From CBDCME01 sp965218865 (GTDB lineage: Bacteria > Pseudomonadota > Alphaproteobacteria > JAAXGF01): a stretch of DNA of 64,000 nt. The notes beneath the pieces are model-generated. The model saw only the letters and a list, made by a program, of their open reading frames with translations. It had not been told where the DNA came from and searched no databases. Of this stretch, positions 8,390-18,355 are shown one piece after another. Position 1 is the stretch's first letter. The number at the start of each line of letters is the position of its first letter. The position numbers and the translations under genes are program-made. Location: contig CBDCME010000010.1 of the NCBI GenBank assembly GCA_965218865.1, forward strand, positions 62,001 through 126,000, in the 5' to 3' direction.

Positions 8390-9346
8390 TCGCGAAAAGT
8401 TTCGCTCTACGTTGCCGGCGTGGCACTCACGACCATCGTCGCCAGCGCCGCGACCGCGCCGTTCGAGATCTATCATTTCAATCGTCTTACGATCTACGGA
8501 CTCGCCGCGAATCTCGGGGCCATGCCGGTGACCGCCTTATGGGTCATGCCGTGGGGAATATTGGCACTGATCCTCATGCCCGTGGGGCTGGAGGAGTTGG
8601 CCTTGGTCCCCATGGGCTGGGGAACCGCCGTCGTGATCACGGTCGCGGAAACCGTAAGCAGTTGGCCCGGTGCCGTGCGTCCGTGGCCCGCGGTTTCGAT
8701 CGTGGCGTTGGCCCTGTGCGGCATCGGGGGTCTGTGGCTCTGTCTTTGGCGAAAGGCTTGGCGGTGGTGTGGGTTGGGTGGTATCGCCGCTGGCATTGCC
8801 TGCGCCGTCTTTCCGCCACCGCCGCCGGACGTTATTGTCGATGGCCAGGCTCGACTGTTCGCGGTGGGGGTCGAAAATGGCGGGGTGATGCTGTCGACCC
8901 ACAAGGCGGCCCGCTTCATCACCGAAGTGTGGTTACGGCGTGTCGGGCAATCGGAGGCCGAAAGCTGGCCCGGATCCAGCGAAGCGCTACGCTGCGATTC
9001 GTTGGGCTGTATCTACCGCGCCAACGGCAAGACCGTTGCCTTGGTGCAGGACCCGCGCGCCTTGGCCGAGGATTGTCTGAACGCCGACATTGTCGTCAGC
9101 CTGGTGCCGGTGTGGGGACGGTGTCCCTCGGCGGAGGTCACGATTGACCGTTTCGACATCTGGCGCTGCGGAAGCCACGCGCTCTGGATCGGGGATGGCG
9201 AAGTCGAGATCGCCAATATCGTCGCGAAACAGGGCCTTCGCCCTTGGAGCCGCTTTGGCTCGCGTCTCCCCGCCGGTCGCGGAAAGGCTTCGTGTTCGAT
9301 GGAATGGCCGAAATCGGCGGCGCGCGAGGGCTACAGGGGTTCGTAG
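8390..9346 (+). pseudogene. comEC: ComEC/Rec2 competence protein, C-terminal fragment
   Basis: The frame opens in ArdC sequence and passes at about 8390 into ComEC: VALTTIVASAATAPFEIYHF, LAANLGAMPVTALWVMPWGIL and several membrane helices, then a beta-lactamase-like C-terminal domain with its usual end (ADIVVSLVPVWGRCPSAEVTIDRF). Compared with a full ComEC of about 700 residues, some 250-300 central residues are absent here and at 60-536. The two fragments are therefore not a simple insertion: material was also deleted. The fragment ends at 9346, overlapping the converging gene at 9331. Confidence 0.8.
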
Positions 9347-9849
9347 TCGATCGTCATGATGCCGATCTTCAAATCATGAAAAAGCATGTGAAAAACGAGA
9401 ATTTGCGTATCGTTTTGGTGCCATTCGCGCGATCCCACCAGCGACACACCCGTATTATCGTTGGTCGTTTGAACCGGCGCCCCGTACTTAATCGTAAATA
9501 GTTCGCCGATTTCCCTATAACACTCAACGGTCAAATTATTGATTCTATTACCTTCTTTCAATTCCAGGCGGATATTTTCAAGGCGGTGGGAGTAATCGTT
9601 GAAGAATATTTCCGCCCGGAAATCGCAGCCGCCGATTTCGTACGATGGCGCGGTGAGGCCTTCGTAACCGGTCGTCGTCTTGTGCTTGCCTTGCGCCAAT
9701 GCGATGTCCTCGGAAATCGCCGCGGCGACTTCGTCCTTGGTCATGCCCCAGGAGGTATTTTCCCAACCGTTGGAGGCGGCAGACCCCCGGGGTGATGCCA
9801 CCAGGACCACGAACAACGTGATGACCGCCAGGCGGAGGATCCGGAACAT
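9331..9849 (-). CDS. Secreted hypothetical protein
   Basis: A 172-aa protein with a clear signal peptide (MFRILRLAVITLFVVLVASPRGSA) and a mature part starting SNGWENTSWGMTKDEV. The WGMT-KDEV opening followed by a beta-rich segment (FFNDYSHRLENIRLEL) recalls small periplasmic proteins of unknown role. I do not recognise a family. ATG at 9849 is preferred because it begins the signal peptide; 18 residues upstream are atypical. It ends against the comEC fragment. Confidence 0.65.
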   Translation of the reverse strand: MFRILRLAVITLFVVLVASPRGSAASNGWENTSWGMTKDEVAAAISEDIALAQGKHKTTTGYEGLTAPSYEIGGCDFRAEIFFNDYSHRLENIRLELKEGNRINNLTVECYREIGELFTIKYGAPVQTTNDNTGVSLVGSREWHQNDTQILVFHMLFHDLKIGIMTIDYEPL

Positions 9850-9926
9850 CGGTTGTTCCCCATTCTCGTAAGATCGGAAGGCTAGCATCGCGGGCAAATT
9901 CAAACAGCGAACCCGGGAGCAAAACC

Positions 9927-11372
9927 CTAACGGTCCGCCAGGATCGTCCCCCTAACCGTGGCACCTTCCAGGCGGGCGCCGGTGAGGATGGCTCCGGTCA
10001 AATCGGCGTTGGTCAAGTCGGCTCCGCGAAGGTTCGCGTTGGCCAGATCGGCGCCATTCAGTTTTGCCCCGGCGAGATTGGCACCCGACAGGTTGATTGC
10101 GACGAGGGCGGCATTGCGCATGAAAGCGCCGGCGAGATTGGCGCCAGCGAGATTGGCGCCGTTCATGGCGGCGTGCTGCATGTTGATGCCGGGCATGTTC
10201 GCGCCGGAGAGATTTGCCGCGTCGGCACGGACATAGGTCAGTGTCGCGCCCCGCAAATCGGTATTCTCGAGGTTCACCCCCAACAAACCCGTGTCGGTCA
10301 AATTGGCGCCGATGAGGATCGCGGTCCTAAGATCGCAAAAATTGAGCATCGCCGAAGACAAGTTCGCCCCCGTCAAATTGGTATAGTGAAATTTGCTGCA
10401 CCTGAGGTCGGCGGTTTGGAGATCGGCGCCGGACAAATCCGTTCGCGTCAAATTCGCGTTGGCGATAATCGCGCGCCGTAGCTGGGCGTTCGGGAGCCTC
10501 GCGTCGGTGAGGTCGGCGTACGATAGGATCGAGTTGATCATAAAAAGCGGGGGTGCCTCCGGATCGGCGGTCGCGCCGACCAAGCTCGCCCGCGTCAATA
10601 CGCTTCCCGCGATCAGGGTACCGTCAAGTATGGCGCGATCGAGGACTGCCTGCTGTAAGGAGGCGTCGATAATATCGGCGTGCGAAAGATCGGCCCCGAT
10701 CAATTTTGCCCGGGTCAGGTGCGCCATCGCGAGAATTGTCCTTTTCCCGTCGCTCCCAAGTCCAAGTTTGGCGTAACTGAAATTGGAGTCGTGGCAATGA
10801 CAATGAAACAAATAGGCACCGCGCAGATCGGCCTCGGAGAAGTTGACGCCCCGCATCTTCGACCAGTATACGTCAGCGTCTCTCAAATTTATGTGGCTTA
10901 AATCACGGCCGTTCAGATTAGTCTTCTTGAGATTTACACGTGTATCTGGTGCAATCTCCCTCATTTTACCGAAAATTTCTTTTCCATTCTCTGTTTTTAG
11001 CAATATAGCGAGCATCTTACTGTCACTAAGTAGCAATTTTATTAGTTCATTTCTTTTATTGGGGTCTTGCTCACTGATGGCGCTGAGGGCATTCGAGAGC
11101 ACGACATCGGCCTCGTCGGCGAGCGCGTAGGAAGCCATCGTAAGGATTGCGGTGGAATTTCCCCCCGGCCATGAAATGTCGAAATGAAATATTGGTGCCG
11201 CGACGGCAAAAATTATCAAGAATTTAAATCTGAAAATCCGAATTAAAGATAAACCCTCTCGATTAAATTCTGGGATTATGTTGCCATTGTCGAGTGAAAT
11301 ATCCCCGTCGTGAGCGCGGAGTCTGATTTCAAGACTTTCGGCCGGATCATAATCCGTGCGTCTATTCAACAT
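9927..11372 (-). CDS. Pentapeptide-repeat protein
   Basis: A 481-aa protein. A hydrophobic stretch near residues 47-65 (FKFLIIFAVAAPIFHF) may be a membrane anchor or signal. From about residue 145 to the C-terminus it is built of A(D/N)LXX five-residue repeats (NLNGRDLSHINLRDAD, ADLRGAYLF, GANLAGANLAGA), which fold as a right-handed quadrilateral beta helix. Roles in the family range from DNA mimicry of gyrase to unknown envelope functions. Nothing here identifies a target. The start is uncertain; ATG 11372 is the longest option. Confidence 0.8.
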   Translation of the reverse strand: MLNRRTDYDPAESLEIRLRAHDGDISLDNGNIIPEFNREGLSLIRIFRFKFLIIFAVAAPIFHFDISWPGGNSTAILTMASYALADEADVVLSNALSAISEQDPNKRNELIKLLLSDSKMLAILLKTENGKEIFGKMREIAPDTRVNLKKTNLNGRDLSHINLRDADVYWSKMRGVNFSEADLRGAYLFHCHCHDSNFSYAKLGLGSDGKRTILAMAHLTRAKLIGADLSHADIIDASLQQAVLDRAILDGTLIAGSVLTRASLVGATADPEAPPLFMINSILSYADLTDARLPNAQLRRAIIANANLTRTDLSGADLQTADLRCSKFHYTNLTGANLSSAMLNFCDLRTAILIGANLTDTGLLGVNLENTDLRGATLTYVRADAANLSGANMPGINMQHAAMNGANLAGANLAGAFMRNAALVAINLSGANLAGAKLNGADLANANLRGADLTNADLTGAILTGARLEGATVRGTILADR

Positions 11373-11944
11373 ATTCCTGACGCCTCAAAGCACTTCACCG
11401 AACCATACCACCCTCCGCTCACAAAGGGGAGGCGAAGTGTGGTTGATAATATGCGGTTCGCGCCGAATGCGCGATATCCGCATTGTTACGCAGCCACCCG
11501 TGAGGGCGCTAATTCGTGTCATATAACGAAAAATTCCAGCGATTGGGGTTATTTCCGCTGATGGCCCGATTCGGCGCCGGCGAGAGCGGGGAGGTCTGTT
11601 GAACACGTTTCGCTCAGACAACTCCGCCAGGCTCGACGAAATCGGCCAGAAGCTCCGGTGAGCGGGCGCCAGGGACATCGATCTCTGTGGCTCGATCATG
11701 TTTCGAATTCCAAGGCCGTGCGCGGACGCAATTCCATGATCAGGGACGGATGACGGATTCGACATCCTTCGAGAGCGCTTTTTTTGTCTCGGGATCTGTC
11801 CTATTTTGCACTTGCAAAACGCCATCGGGACTCCGCGAAGCCAATTCGTCCGGCAATGATGGCTTTGGAATGCAATCGACGACGCCATCGCAACGGGTGC
11901 CGGCGCGGTGCTAACACCGCGGAAACAACGTAAAGGGAGGGACA
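11373..11944. other. Intergenic region before the symporter operon
   Basis: About 570 bp between the pentapeptide gene (minus) and the DUF4212 gene (plus). I see no recognisable gene. Short open frames here lack family motifs. The region should hold divergent promoters, but no strong -35/-10 pair stands out. A good ribosome-binding site (AAAGGGAGGG) lies just before 11945. Confidence 0.5.
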
Positions 11945-12289
11945 ATGGCCAGCGAAACCGACCATCGCACCGTCCAGGCGGAGAACGTTGTCGCCGGGAC
12001 GGAGGCGGACAAGACCGTCCTCGACGAAAAGGCAATCCGAAGCTACTGGGACGCCAATCTTCGATTGCTCGTCATCTTGCTCTCGGTGTGGTTCGTGGTT
12101 TCCTTCGGTTTTGGAATTTTTCTCGTCGAACCACTGAACGAAATTCGGTTCTTCGAATTCAAATTGGGTTTTTGGTTCGCGCAGCAGGGATCGATTTACG
12201 TCTTTGTCGTCCTGATTTTCGTTTATGCCGTGCTCATGAAGCGGATCGAACGCGCGCACGGGGTGGACGACGACATCCACAAAGGCTGA
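11945..12289 (+). CDS. DUF4212 small subunit of sodium:solute symporter
   Basis: A 114-aa protein with two membrane helices (LLVILLSVWFVVSFGFGIFL and GSIYVFVVLIFVYAVLMKRI) and the DUF4212 hallmark YWDANLRLLVILLSVWF. DUF4212 proteins are almost always encoded directly upstream of a VC_2705-type solute:sodium symporter, as here (11 bp upstream), and act as its partner. The AGGGAGGG ribosome-binding site is strong. Confidence 0.93.
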   Translation: MASETDHRTVQAENVVAGTEADKTVLDEKAIRSYWDANLRLLVILLSVWFVVSFGFGIFLVEPLNEIRFFEFKLGFWFAQQGSIYVFVVLIFVYAVLMKRIERAHGVDDDIHKG

Positions 12290-12300
12290 GGACGGCCGAC

Positions 12301-14076
12301 ATGGATACGCAGGCGCTAATCTTTCTTTTCGTCGGTCTCAGCTTCGTCCTATACGTCGGGATCGCGTTCTGGTCGCGGGCGGGATCGACCAGCGAATTCT
12401 ACGTCGCCGGCGGTAACGTTCACCCGGTCATGAACGGAATGGCGACGGCGGCGGACTGGATGTCCGCGGCGTCTTTCATTTCGATGGCGGGGATCATCGC
12501 CTTCAGCGGTTACGACGGGTCCGTCTATTTGATGGGGTGGACTGGCGGTTATGTTCTGTTGGCGCTGTTGTTGGCACCGTATTTGCGCAAGTTCGGCCAG
12601 TTCACGGTACCGGATTTCATCGGTGAACGGTACTACTCGAAAACCGCCCGGGTGGTCGCGGTCGTGTGCCTGATTTTCATTTCTTTCACTTACGTGGCGG
12701 GGCAAATGCGCGGCGTCGGGATCGTGTTTTCCCGTTTTCTCGAGGTCGACATCACCTGGGGGGTGATTATCGGCATGGCGATCGTCTTCGTGTATGCCGT
12801 TTTGGGGGGAATGAAGGGAATTACGTATACACAGGTGGCGCAATATTGCGTCCTGATTTTTGCTTATCTGGTGCCGGCGATCTTTATTTCCATTTTGATG
12901 ACAAACAATCCCGTTCCGCAATTCGGCTTCGGTAGCACGCTGGCCGACGGCTCGAACATGTATCTCCTCGAGAAGCTGGACGCGGTGATGGAGGACCTCG
13001 GGTTCAGCGCCTATACAACGGGAAACCGATCGATGCTCGATGTGTTCGCGATTACCGCCGCCTTGATGGTTGGGACGGCGGGCCTACCGCATGTGATCGT
13101 CCGTTTCTTCACCGTGCCGACGGCGAGCGACGCGCGCATTTCGGCCGGGTATGCCCTGGTGTTCATCGCCATCCTCTACACCACGGCGACGGCCGTGGCG
13201 GCGTTCGCGCGGACCAATTTCATCGGCGAGATCCATGCCACCTCCTACGCCGCGACGCCGGCCTGGTTCAAGAACTGGGAGAAAATCGGTCTTATCGGCT
13301 GGCAGGACAAGGATGGCGACGGCGTCATCCATTATGGGCCTGGCGCCCCCTTCAGCGGCAAGCCAAGCTTCGACGGGGACAAGAGGGGCGCGAACGGCGA
13401 GAGATTGCTCGTCAACGTGCCTACGGAGAACAGAAACGAAGTCTACGTCGACCGCGATATCATGGTCCTCGCCAACCCCGAAATCGCGAACTTGCCGGGT
13501 TGGGTCATTGCCCTCGTGGCCGCCGGGGGCCTCGCGGCGGCGCTGTCAACCGCGGCCGGGCTTCTGCTCGTGATCTCAACCTCGATTTCGCACGATCTGT
13601 TGAAGAACACGTTCATGCCGGAAATCTCGGAAAAGCAGGAATTGCTTTTCGCCCGGATCTCGGCCGCGGTCGCCATCGCCATCGCCGGTTTGTTCGGCGT
13701 ATATCCGCCGGGTTTCGTCGCCCAGGTCGTGGCCTTCACCTTCGGATTGGCGGCGGCTTCATTCTTTCCCGCGATCCTCCTCGGCATTTTTTCGAAACAC
13801 ATGAATCGCGAGGGAACGATCGCGGGGATGTGGGTTGGCCTGGCCTTCACGTTCGGCTATATCGTGTTTTTCAAATTCATCAGACCGGAAATGAACATTT
13901 CGGAGCATTGGTTGTTCGGCATCTCGCCGGAGGGAATCGGTATCATCGGAATGACGTTCAATTTCGCCGTGGCGTGGCTGGTGAGTTGGGTGACGCCGGA
14001 ACCGCCAAGCGGAATTCAGGAATTGGTCGACGATATTCGAATCCCGCGCCGCGCGGAGGTTTCTCACTCGCGCTGA
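12301..14076 (+). CDS. Sodium:solute symporter (VC_2705/ActP-like SSS family)
   Basis: A 591-aa inner-membrane transporter of the SSS superfamily with about 13 helices. It shows the SSS signatures FYVAGGNVHPVMNGMATAADWMSAASFI near the N-terminus and a G-rich ALSTAAGLLLVISTSISHD segment. A hydrophilic insertion (about residues 325-385) separates helices mid-protein, as in the VC_2705 subfamily. Relatives move acetate or other short monocarboxylates with Na+; the substrate here is inferred. ATG 12301 fits the family start and leaves 11 bp from DUF4212. Expression is presumably from the promoter upstream of 11945. Confidence 0.92.
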   Translation: MDTQALIFLFVGLSFVLYVGIAFWSRAGSTSEFYVAGGNVHPVMNGMATAADWMSAASFISMAGIIAFSGYDGSVYLMGWTGGYVLLALLLAPYLRKFGQFTVPDFIGERYYSKTARVVAVVCLIFISFTYVAGQMRGVGIVFSRFLEVDITWGVIIGMAIVFVYAVLGGMKGITYTQVAQYCVLIFAYLVPAIFISILMTNNPVPQFGFGSTLADGSNMYLLEKLDAVMEDLGFSAYTTGNRSMLDVFAITAALMVGTAGLPHVIVRFFTVPTASDARISAGYALVFIAILYTTATAVAAFARTNFIGEIHATSYAATPAWFKNWEKIGLIGWQDKDGDGVIHYGPGAPFSGKPSFDGDKRGANGERLLVNVPTENRNEVYVDRDIMVLANPEIANLPGWVIALVAAGGLAAALSTAAGLLLVISTSISHDLLKNTFMPEISEKQELLFARISAAVAIAIAGLFGVYPPGFVAQVVAFTFGLAAASFFPAILLGIFSKHMNREGTIAGMWVGLAFTFGYIVFFKFIRPEMNISEHWLFGISPEGIGIIGMTFNFAVAWLVSWVTPEPPSGIQELVDDIRIPRRAEVSHSR

Positions 14077-14140
14077 ATCACGCCTCGGCAATCGAGCGCC
14101 GAAAAATCGGCTCCGCCGCCTTGGTGTGGGCTGCTCGCCC

Positions 14141-15517
14141 TTAACGCAAGACGATCCTGATGCGCGAGTTTCCGCGCCGGATGTTTAGGGACAAGGAACG
14201 ACCGCCCGACGCCGTGGCTTCCAGCAAATCTTCCGGGTTGCGGACTTGGAAATCGTTGACGGACACGATCAGGTCGTCCTTGCGAAGGCCGTTTCTTGAT
14301 GCCGGACTGCCCGGTTCGATCTCGACGATTAGGGCGCCGTCGATACGGCCGTAATAGGGCGAGGTTTCGGGTATGTTCGCGAAAACCGCGCCGGCCAGAT
14401 AGCGAGAGGCGTCTTTGCCCGACAAACGGACCTCGGTCGGCTTTTCGACCACGGCTCTAAGGACGCGTTCGTCGCCATCTCGCAGTACGGTGACCAGGAA
14501 GGGTTCACCGATACGACGCAAGGCGAACTTGTTGCGAAAATCCATCGCCCCGCGTACCGGATTACCATCGACAGTGACGACGACGTCACCCTGTTTGATA
14601 CCGGACCGTTCCGCGGGCGAATCGGGGACCACGCGGGTGATGACCGCGCCCTCGGTTTGGCGGATCCCCATGGCGCCGGCCAATCGAGGCGTCAATTCTT
14701 GGACCTGAACCCCGAAATGTCCCCGCCGGACCTCTCCGAAATCGATGAGCTGGCTCATGATTTCCCGCGCCATGTCCACCGGGATGGCAAAACCGATTCC
14801 GACGTTGCCACCGCCAGGTGCCAGGATCGCGGTGTTGATCCCGATCAGTTCACCTCGCAGATTGACCAGGGCACCCCCCGAGTTTCCCGGGTTGATCGAC
14901 GCGTCGGTTTGTATGAAGTCCTCGTAACCCTCGATCCCGAGTCCGCTTCGGCCCAGGGCGCTCACGATCCCGGAAGTTACCGTTTGACCCAGTCCGAACG
15001 GATTTCCGATGGCAATGACGAAATCGCCGACCTCCAAGTCGTTGGAATCACCCAAGGGCACCGCGGTCAACCGATCCGGCCCGACCTTTAGAATCGCCAC
15101 GTCCGTGTCTGGATCGCTGCCGACCAGTTCCGCCGCTATTTGACGTCGATCCTTCAGGGTGATGACGATCTTGTCGGCGTTGGCGATGACGTGGTGGTTG
15201 GTGATGACGTATCCCCGTTCGGCGTCGACGATGACGCCGGAGCCGACGCTTTGGGTTCTCCGCTCTCGCGGAATCGAGGGCATGTCGAAAAATCTACGGA
15301 AGAAGGGATCGCTAAAAAGTGGGCTCTCGCGCACGCGAACGCGCCCTCGGGTGGAAATATTCACGACACCGGGAGCAACCGACTTGAGCATCGGTGCCAG
15401 CGACGGCAATTCCTGGCCCTCGGCGGATACCGGTAAACCAGCCGCCCGGCCTCCGCTCCAACCAGCAACCGCGAACGCGATCACGGCGAGAACGGTGAAG
15501 CGGAAATGCGTTGGCAT
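14141..15517 (-). CDS. Do-family periplasmic serine endoprotease (DegP/DegQ-like)
   Basis: A 458-aa protein with a signal peptide (residues 1-25), a trypsin-like domain with the triad H109 (TNHHVI), D139 (DTDVAIL) and S213 (NPGNSGGAL), and two PDZ domains (about 260-350 and 370-455). It is shorter than E. coli DegP and has a short LA loop, which resembles DegQ or MucD. It degrades or refolds misfolded envelope proteins. ATG at 15517 is chosen because GGGAG lies 9 bases upstream; two in-frame ATGs further up lack such spacing. It converges on the symporter gene. Confidence 0.92.
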   Translation of the reverse strand: MPTHFRFTVLAVIAFAVAGWSGGRAAGLPVSAEGQELPSLAPMLKSVAPGVVNISTRGRVRVRESPLFSDPFFRRFFDMPSIPRERRTQSVGSGVIVDAERGYVITNHHVIANADKIVITLKDRRQIAAELVGSDPDTDVAILKVGPDRLTAVPLGDSNDLEVGDFVIAIGNPFGLGQTVTSGIVSALGRSGLGIEGYEDFIQTDASINPGNSGGALVNLRGELIGINTAILAPGGGNVGIGFAIPVDMAREIMSQLIDFGEVRRGHFGVQVQELTPRLAGAMGIRQTEGAVITRVVPDSPAERSGIKQGDVVVTVDGNPVRGAMDFRNKFALRRIGEPFLVTVLRDGDERVLRAVVEKPTEVRLSGKDASRYLAGAVFANIPETSPYYGRIDGALIVEIEPGSPASRNGLRKDDLIVSVNDFQVRNPEDLLEATASGGRSLSLNIRRGNSRIRIVLR

Positions 15518-15910
15518 CGCGATCATCTCCCTACCCAAGTACCCCGTTTCTACTGTATTTCGGCCGACCCTCGTACCCGAAAAAGCGCAAGTACGTTCGT
15601 GATTTAAGAAAAACTTAACGATAAACGATTAGCACCGTATTCGGAACGTATCCGGCATCGGTCGTGTCGTTCCTTCCCTGCGGCGAGGCGGTCACATTCG
15701 CGCCGAGTAGCTGAGTTTCGAGGGATTGTCGCTGGCCGCGTGGCGACGCGGCTGTTCGGGGACACTGGACATCCCTGCAAAGGAAACATCGTGGCAGGAT
15801 ACAATCTGGAACGACTGAATGTCCTGGTCGTCGACGACAACCGCCACATGCTCACGTTGGTAACCGAGATACTACGCGGTCTGGGGATCCGCAACGTTTT
15901 TACGGCCATG

Positions 15911-17317
15911 TGTCGATAACACGTGATATGGCCGGTCAATGTAACAAATGATCTGTCCGGCATTAGAACTCCTCCAGAAAGTGGAGGAGCTGATGCGCCG
16001 GACAGAGCAGTTACAGGGGTTGAGATTGATGAAGTTCGATGAGGTTTACGGACGCACCTACAGGGGTGAGTTGAGCCAGCTGGAGGCAGCCGAGATCCTG
16101 GGCATGTCCGAGCGCACGTTCCGACGCTGGCGCGATCGCTTTGAGGCCGAGGGCGCGGAGGGTCTTTACGACCGCCGCCTGGGTCGGGTTTCCGCGCGCC
16201 GCGCCGGGGTCGACGAGGTGGTGGCACTGTTGGGTCTGTTCGATACCAGGTACCGGCATTTCACCGCCTGGCACTTCTGGGAGAAGCTGGTTGCAAAGCA
16301 CGACGTCACGCGCAGTTACAACTGGGTGCGGCTGACGCTCCAGGCGCACGGCCGGATCGCGCCGGCGCCGCGGCGCGGCGTGCACCGCCGCAAGCGGCCG
16401 CGCCGGCCGATGGTCGGCATGATGTTGCACCAGGACGGCTCCACGCACCAATGGGTGCCGGGTCAGTACTGGGACCTGATCGTGACCATGGACGATGCCA
16501 CTTCGGAGATCTATTCCGCCTTCTTCGTCGCCGAGGAGGGCACCATGTCGAGCTTTGTGGCGCTGCTGGAGGTGGGGTCGGCCATGGGGCTGTTCTGCTC
16601 GCTTTATGCAGACCGGGCCTCGCACTATTGGCACACGCCGGAGGCCGGCGGCAAGGTCGACAAGGACAATCCAACCCAGGTCGGACGTGCCCTGCAGCAA
16701 CTCGGTATTGAGCTGATCCCGGCCTATTCGCCGGAGGCCCGGGGCCGCTCGGAGCGCATGTTCGGCACCCTGCAGAAACGCCTGCCGCAGGAACTCGATC
16801 TCGCCGGCATCACCGATATGGCGGCCGCCAACCGGTTCCTGAAAGAGGACTTCCTGCCGGCCCACAATGCCCGCTTCGCCCGGCCGGCCGAGGACACAGC
16901 CTCCGCCTTCGTGCCGTTCGCCGGCAACCTGGCGGACATCCTCTGTGTGCAGGAGGACCGTGTGGTCGGCAATGACAACACGGTGCGCTACAAGAACTTG
17001 AGCCTGCAGATCCCGGCAGGCCGCCATCGCCACCACTACGTCAAGGCCAAAGTGAGTGTGCACGAATATCCCGACGGCGACCTTGCCGTCTTCCATGGCC
17101 CGCGCTGCCTGGCCCGCTACAAGAAAGACGGCACGCCGATCGAAAGCAGCGAAAGGCGGGCCGCGTGATCCGCTTCGACACGACCGGCCGGCGCTCTGTG
17201 GATAAGTGGACAGCTCGGCTGCGCCGACCTGACCACTTCCCCACAGAGCCAACATCCACAACAGAAGCGGGCAAATCATATGGTACATAAACCGGTCAAT
17301 TCAGTTTGTTATCGACA
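15911..17317 (+). mobile_element. ISNCY-family insertion sequence with 16-bp target duplication
   Basis: The 1407-bp element begins TGTCGATAAC and ends GTTATCGACA (a 10-bp inverted repeat; further subterminal similarity extends inward). It is flanked by an exact 16-bp direct repeat, CGTTTTTACGGCCATG, at 15895-15910 and 17318-17333. It sits inside a response regulator gene. The perfect duplication suggests recent insertion. Confidence 0.93.
15993..17168 (+). CDS. ISNCY-family transposase
   Basis: A 391-aa DDE transposase. An N-terminal helix-turn-helix (LSQLEAAEILGMSERTFRRWRDRF, residues 24-47) precedes an integrase-core domain with D in LHQDGSTHQWV, D in LYADRASHYWHTPEAGG and E in YSPEARGRSERMFGTLQ. 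These match the ISNCY group closely. ATG 15993 is preferred over an upstream start because GGAGGAG lies 5 bases before it. The frame is intact, so the element may be active. Confidence 0.93.
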   Translation: MRRTEQLQGLRLMKFDEVYGRTYRGELSQLEAAEILGMSERTFRRWRDRFEAEGAEGLYDRRLGRVSARRAGVDEVVALLGLFDTRYRHFTAWHFWEKLVAKHDVTRSYNWVRLTLQAHGRIAPAPRRGVHRRKRPRRPMVGMMLHQDGSTHQWVPGQYWDLIVTMDDATSEIYSAFFVAEEGTMSSFVALLEVGSAMGLFCSLYADRASHYWHTPEAGGKVDKDNPTQVGRALQQLGIELIPAYSPEARGRSERMFGTLQKRLPQELDLAGITDMAAANRFLKEDFLPAHNARFARPAEDTASAFVPFAGNLADILCVQEDRVVGNDNTVRYKNLSLQIPAGRHRHHYVKAKVSVHEYPDGDLAVFHGPRCLARYKKDGTPIESSERRAA

Positions 17318-17813
17318 CGTTTTTACGGCCATGGATGCCGCCGAGGGTTTCTGCGAGATGCGGGTCGTTCCCTGCGACCTGGTATTTTGTGATTGGGTGA
17401 TGGAGCCGCTAGACGGTCTCGAATTCGTCCGTCTCGTGCGCACGGCGAAGGACAGCCCGAACGTGTTCGTTCCCATCGTCATGCTTACGGGCCACACGCA
17501 GATTTCCCGGGTCATCGAGGCACGTGACTCTGGAATCAACGAATTCCTGGCCAAACCCATTTCTCCGAAAAGTATTTACCTCAGGATTCTCGAGGTGATC
17601 AACAAACCAAGACCATTTGTGCGCAGCAAAAACTATTTCGGACCCGACCGGCGCCGGCGGCAAGTTCCCTTCCGCGGCGCCGACCGCCGGGTATCCGCGG
17701 CGTCGGAAAGCGACGGGGTTTCGGGTGGAGCGCTCAGTCAGGATCAGGTCAACGCGTTACTCGAATAGGGTCGGGAGCATGCCGAAATCCATCGCGAAGG
17801 AACTGGAAAACTG

Positions 17814-18326
17814 ATGTCTCGAGACAACGGACAAACCATTATCATAAGGCGACCCAACGAGCTGCTTCGTAAAGTCGAAACCGGCGACGGCGACGGCGGT
17901 TTCGATGCCTCACGCTTGCGGAAGGCGGAAGCCGCCGTGGGCGAGCTCAAACGCGATTACGTCGATTGGGTCGTCGACGACCTGGCAAGATTGCGGCACT
18001 CCTTCGACTTGGCTTGTAGCGATCCGGAAAATCGGCGTGTCCATCTGGACGACGTTGCGGCGATCGTCCATGACGTCAAGGGCGAGGCCGGCACCTATGG
18101 GTATCCGCTCATCACGCTGGTGGGGGATTTGCTCCAGAACTTTGTCGAAACGATTACCTAATGCAGCGAAGTAAGGCTTGTTATCATAGGTAAGCACGTC
18201 GCCGCCATGGAGGCGATCATCCGCTCGAAGATGGAAGGCAACGGAGGGACTGTAGGCCAGAACCTGTTGCAAGCGTTAGCGGCGGCCGTGGAAAAATTCT
18301 GCGAAAAACATAAGCCCACCTCCTAA
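17814..18326 (+). pseudogene. Hpt-like phosphotransfer protein with in-frame stop
   Basis: The frame from 17814 encodes a helical protein with the Hpt-type motif IVHDVKGEAGTYGYPLI, where H is the likely phosphorylated residue. It stops at TAA 18159-18161, and the same frame then continues to 18326 with KHVAAMEAIIRSKMEGNG and LLQALAAAVEKFCEKHKP, the helical end expected for the family. Either two compensating shifts around 18155-18185 or a nonsense mutation has cut the gene. The truncated 115-aa product could still carry the histidine. It lies 45 bp after the disrupted response regulator. Confidence 0.7.
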
Positions 18327-18355
18327 CTCGTTAAACGCTGATTTTGCGAAACGGT

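Larger units (their letters stand above)
15791..17768 (+). pseudogene. CheY-like response regulator interrupted by ISNCY element
   Basis: Codons 1-40 lie at 15791-15910 (LNVLVVDDNRHMLTLVTEIL, with the acidic pair) and the rest at 17334-17768 (CDLVFCDWVMEPLDGLEFVR carries the phospho-Asp, IVMLTGH the Thr, LAKPIS the Lys). Removing 15911-17333 (the element plus one 16-bp duplicate) restores one open frame of about 184 residues. It would be a stand-alone receiver domain with a charged, arginine-rich tail (FGPDRRRR). The start is GTG 15791 after AAGGAAAC. An Hpt-like gene follows at 17814, so the pair looks like a phosphorelay. Confidence 0.85.

Noticed and set aside
11687..11914. A small plus-strand gene before the DUF4212 gene
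   Set aside because: No ribosome-binding site, no motif, and composition that does not suggest coding.
16011..17288. A 425-aa minus-strand open frame in the ISNCY element
   Set aside because: High-GC antisense frame; the plus strand encodes a complete transposase with the DDE residues.
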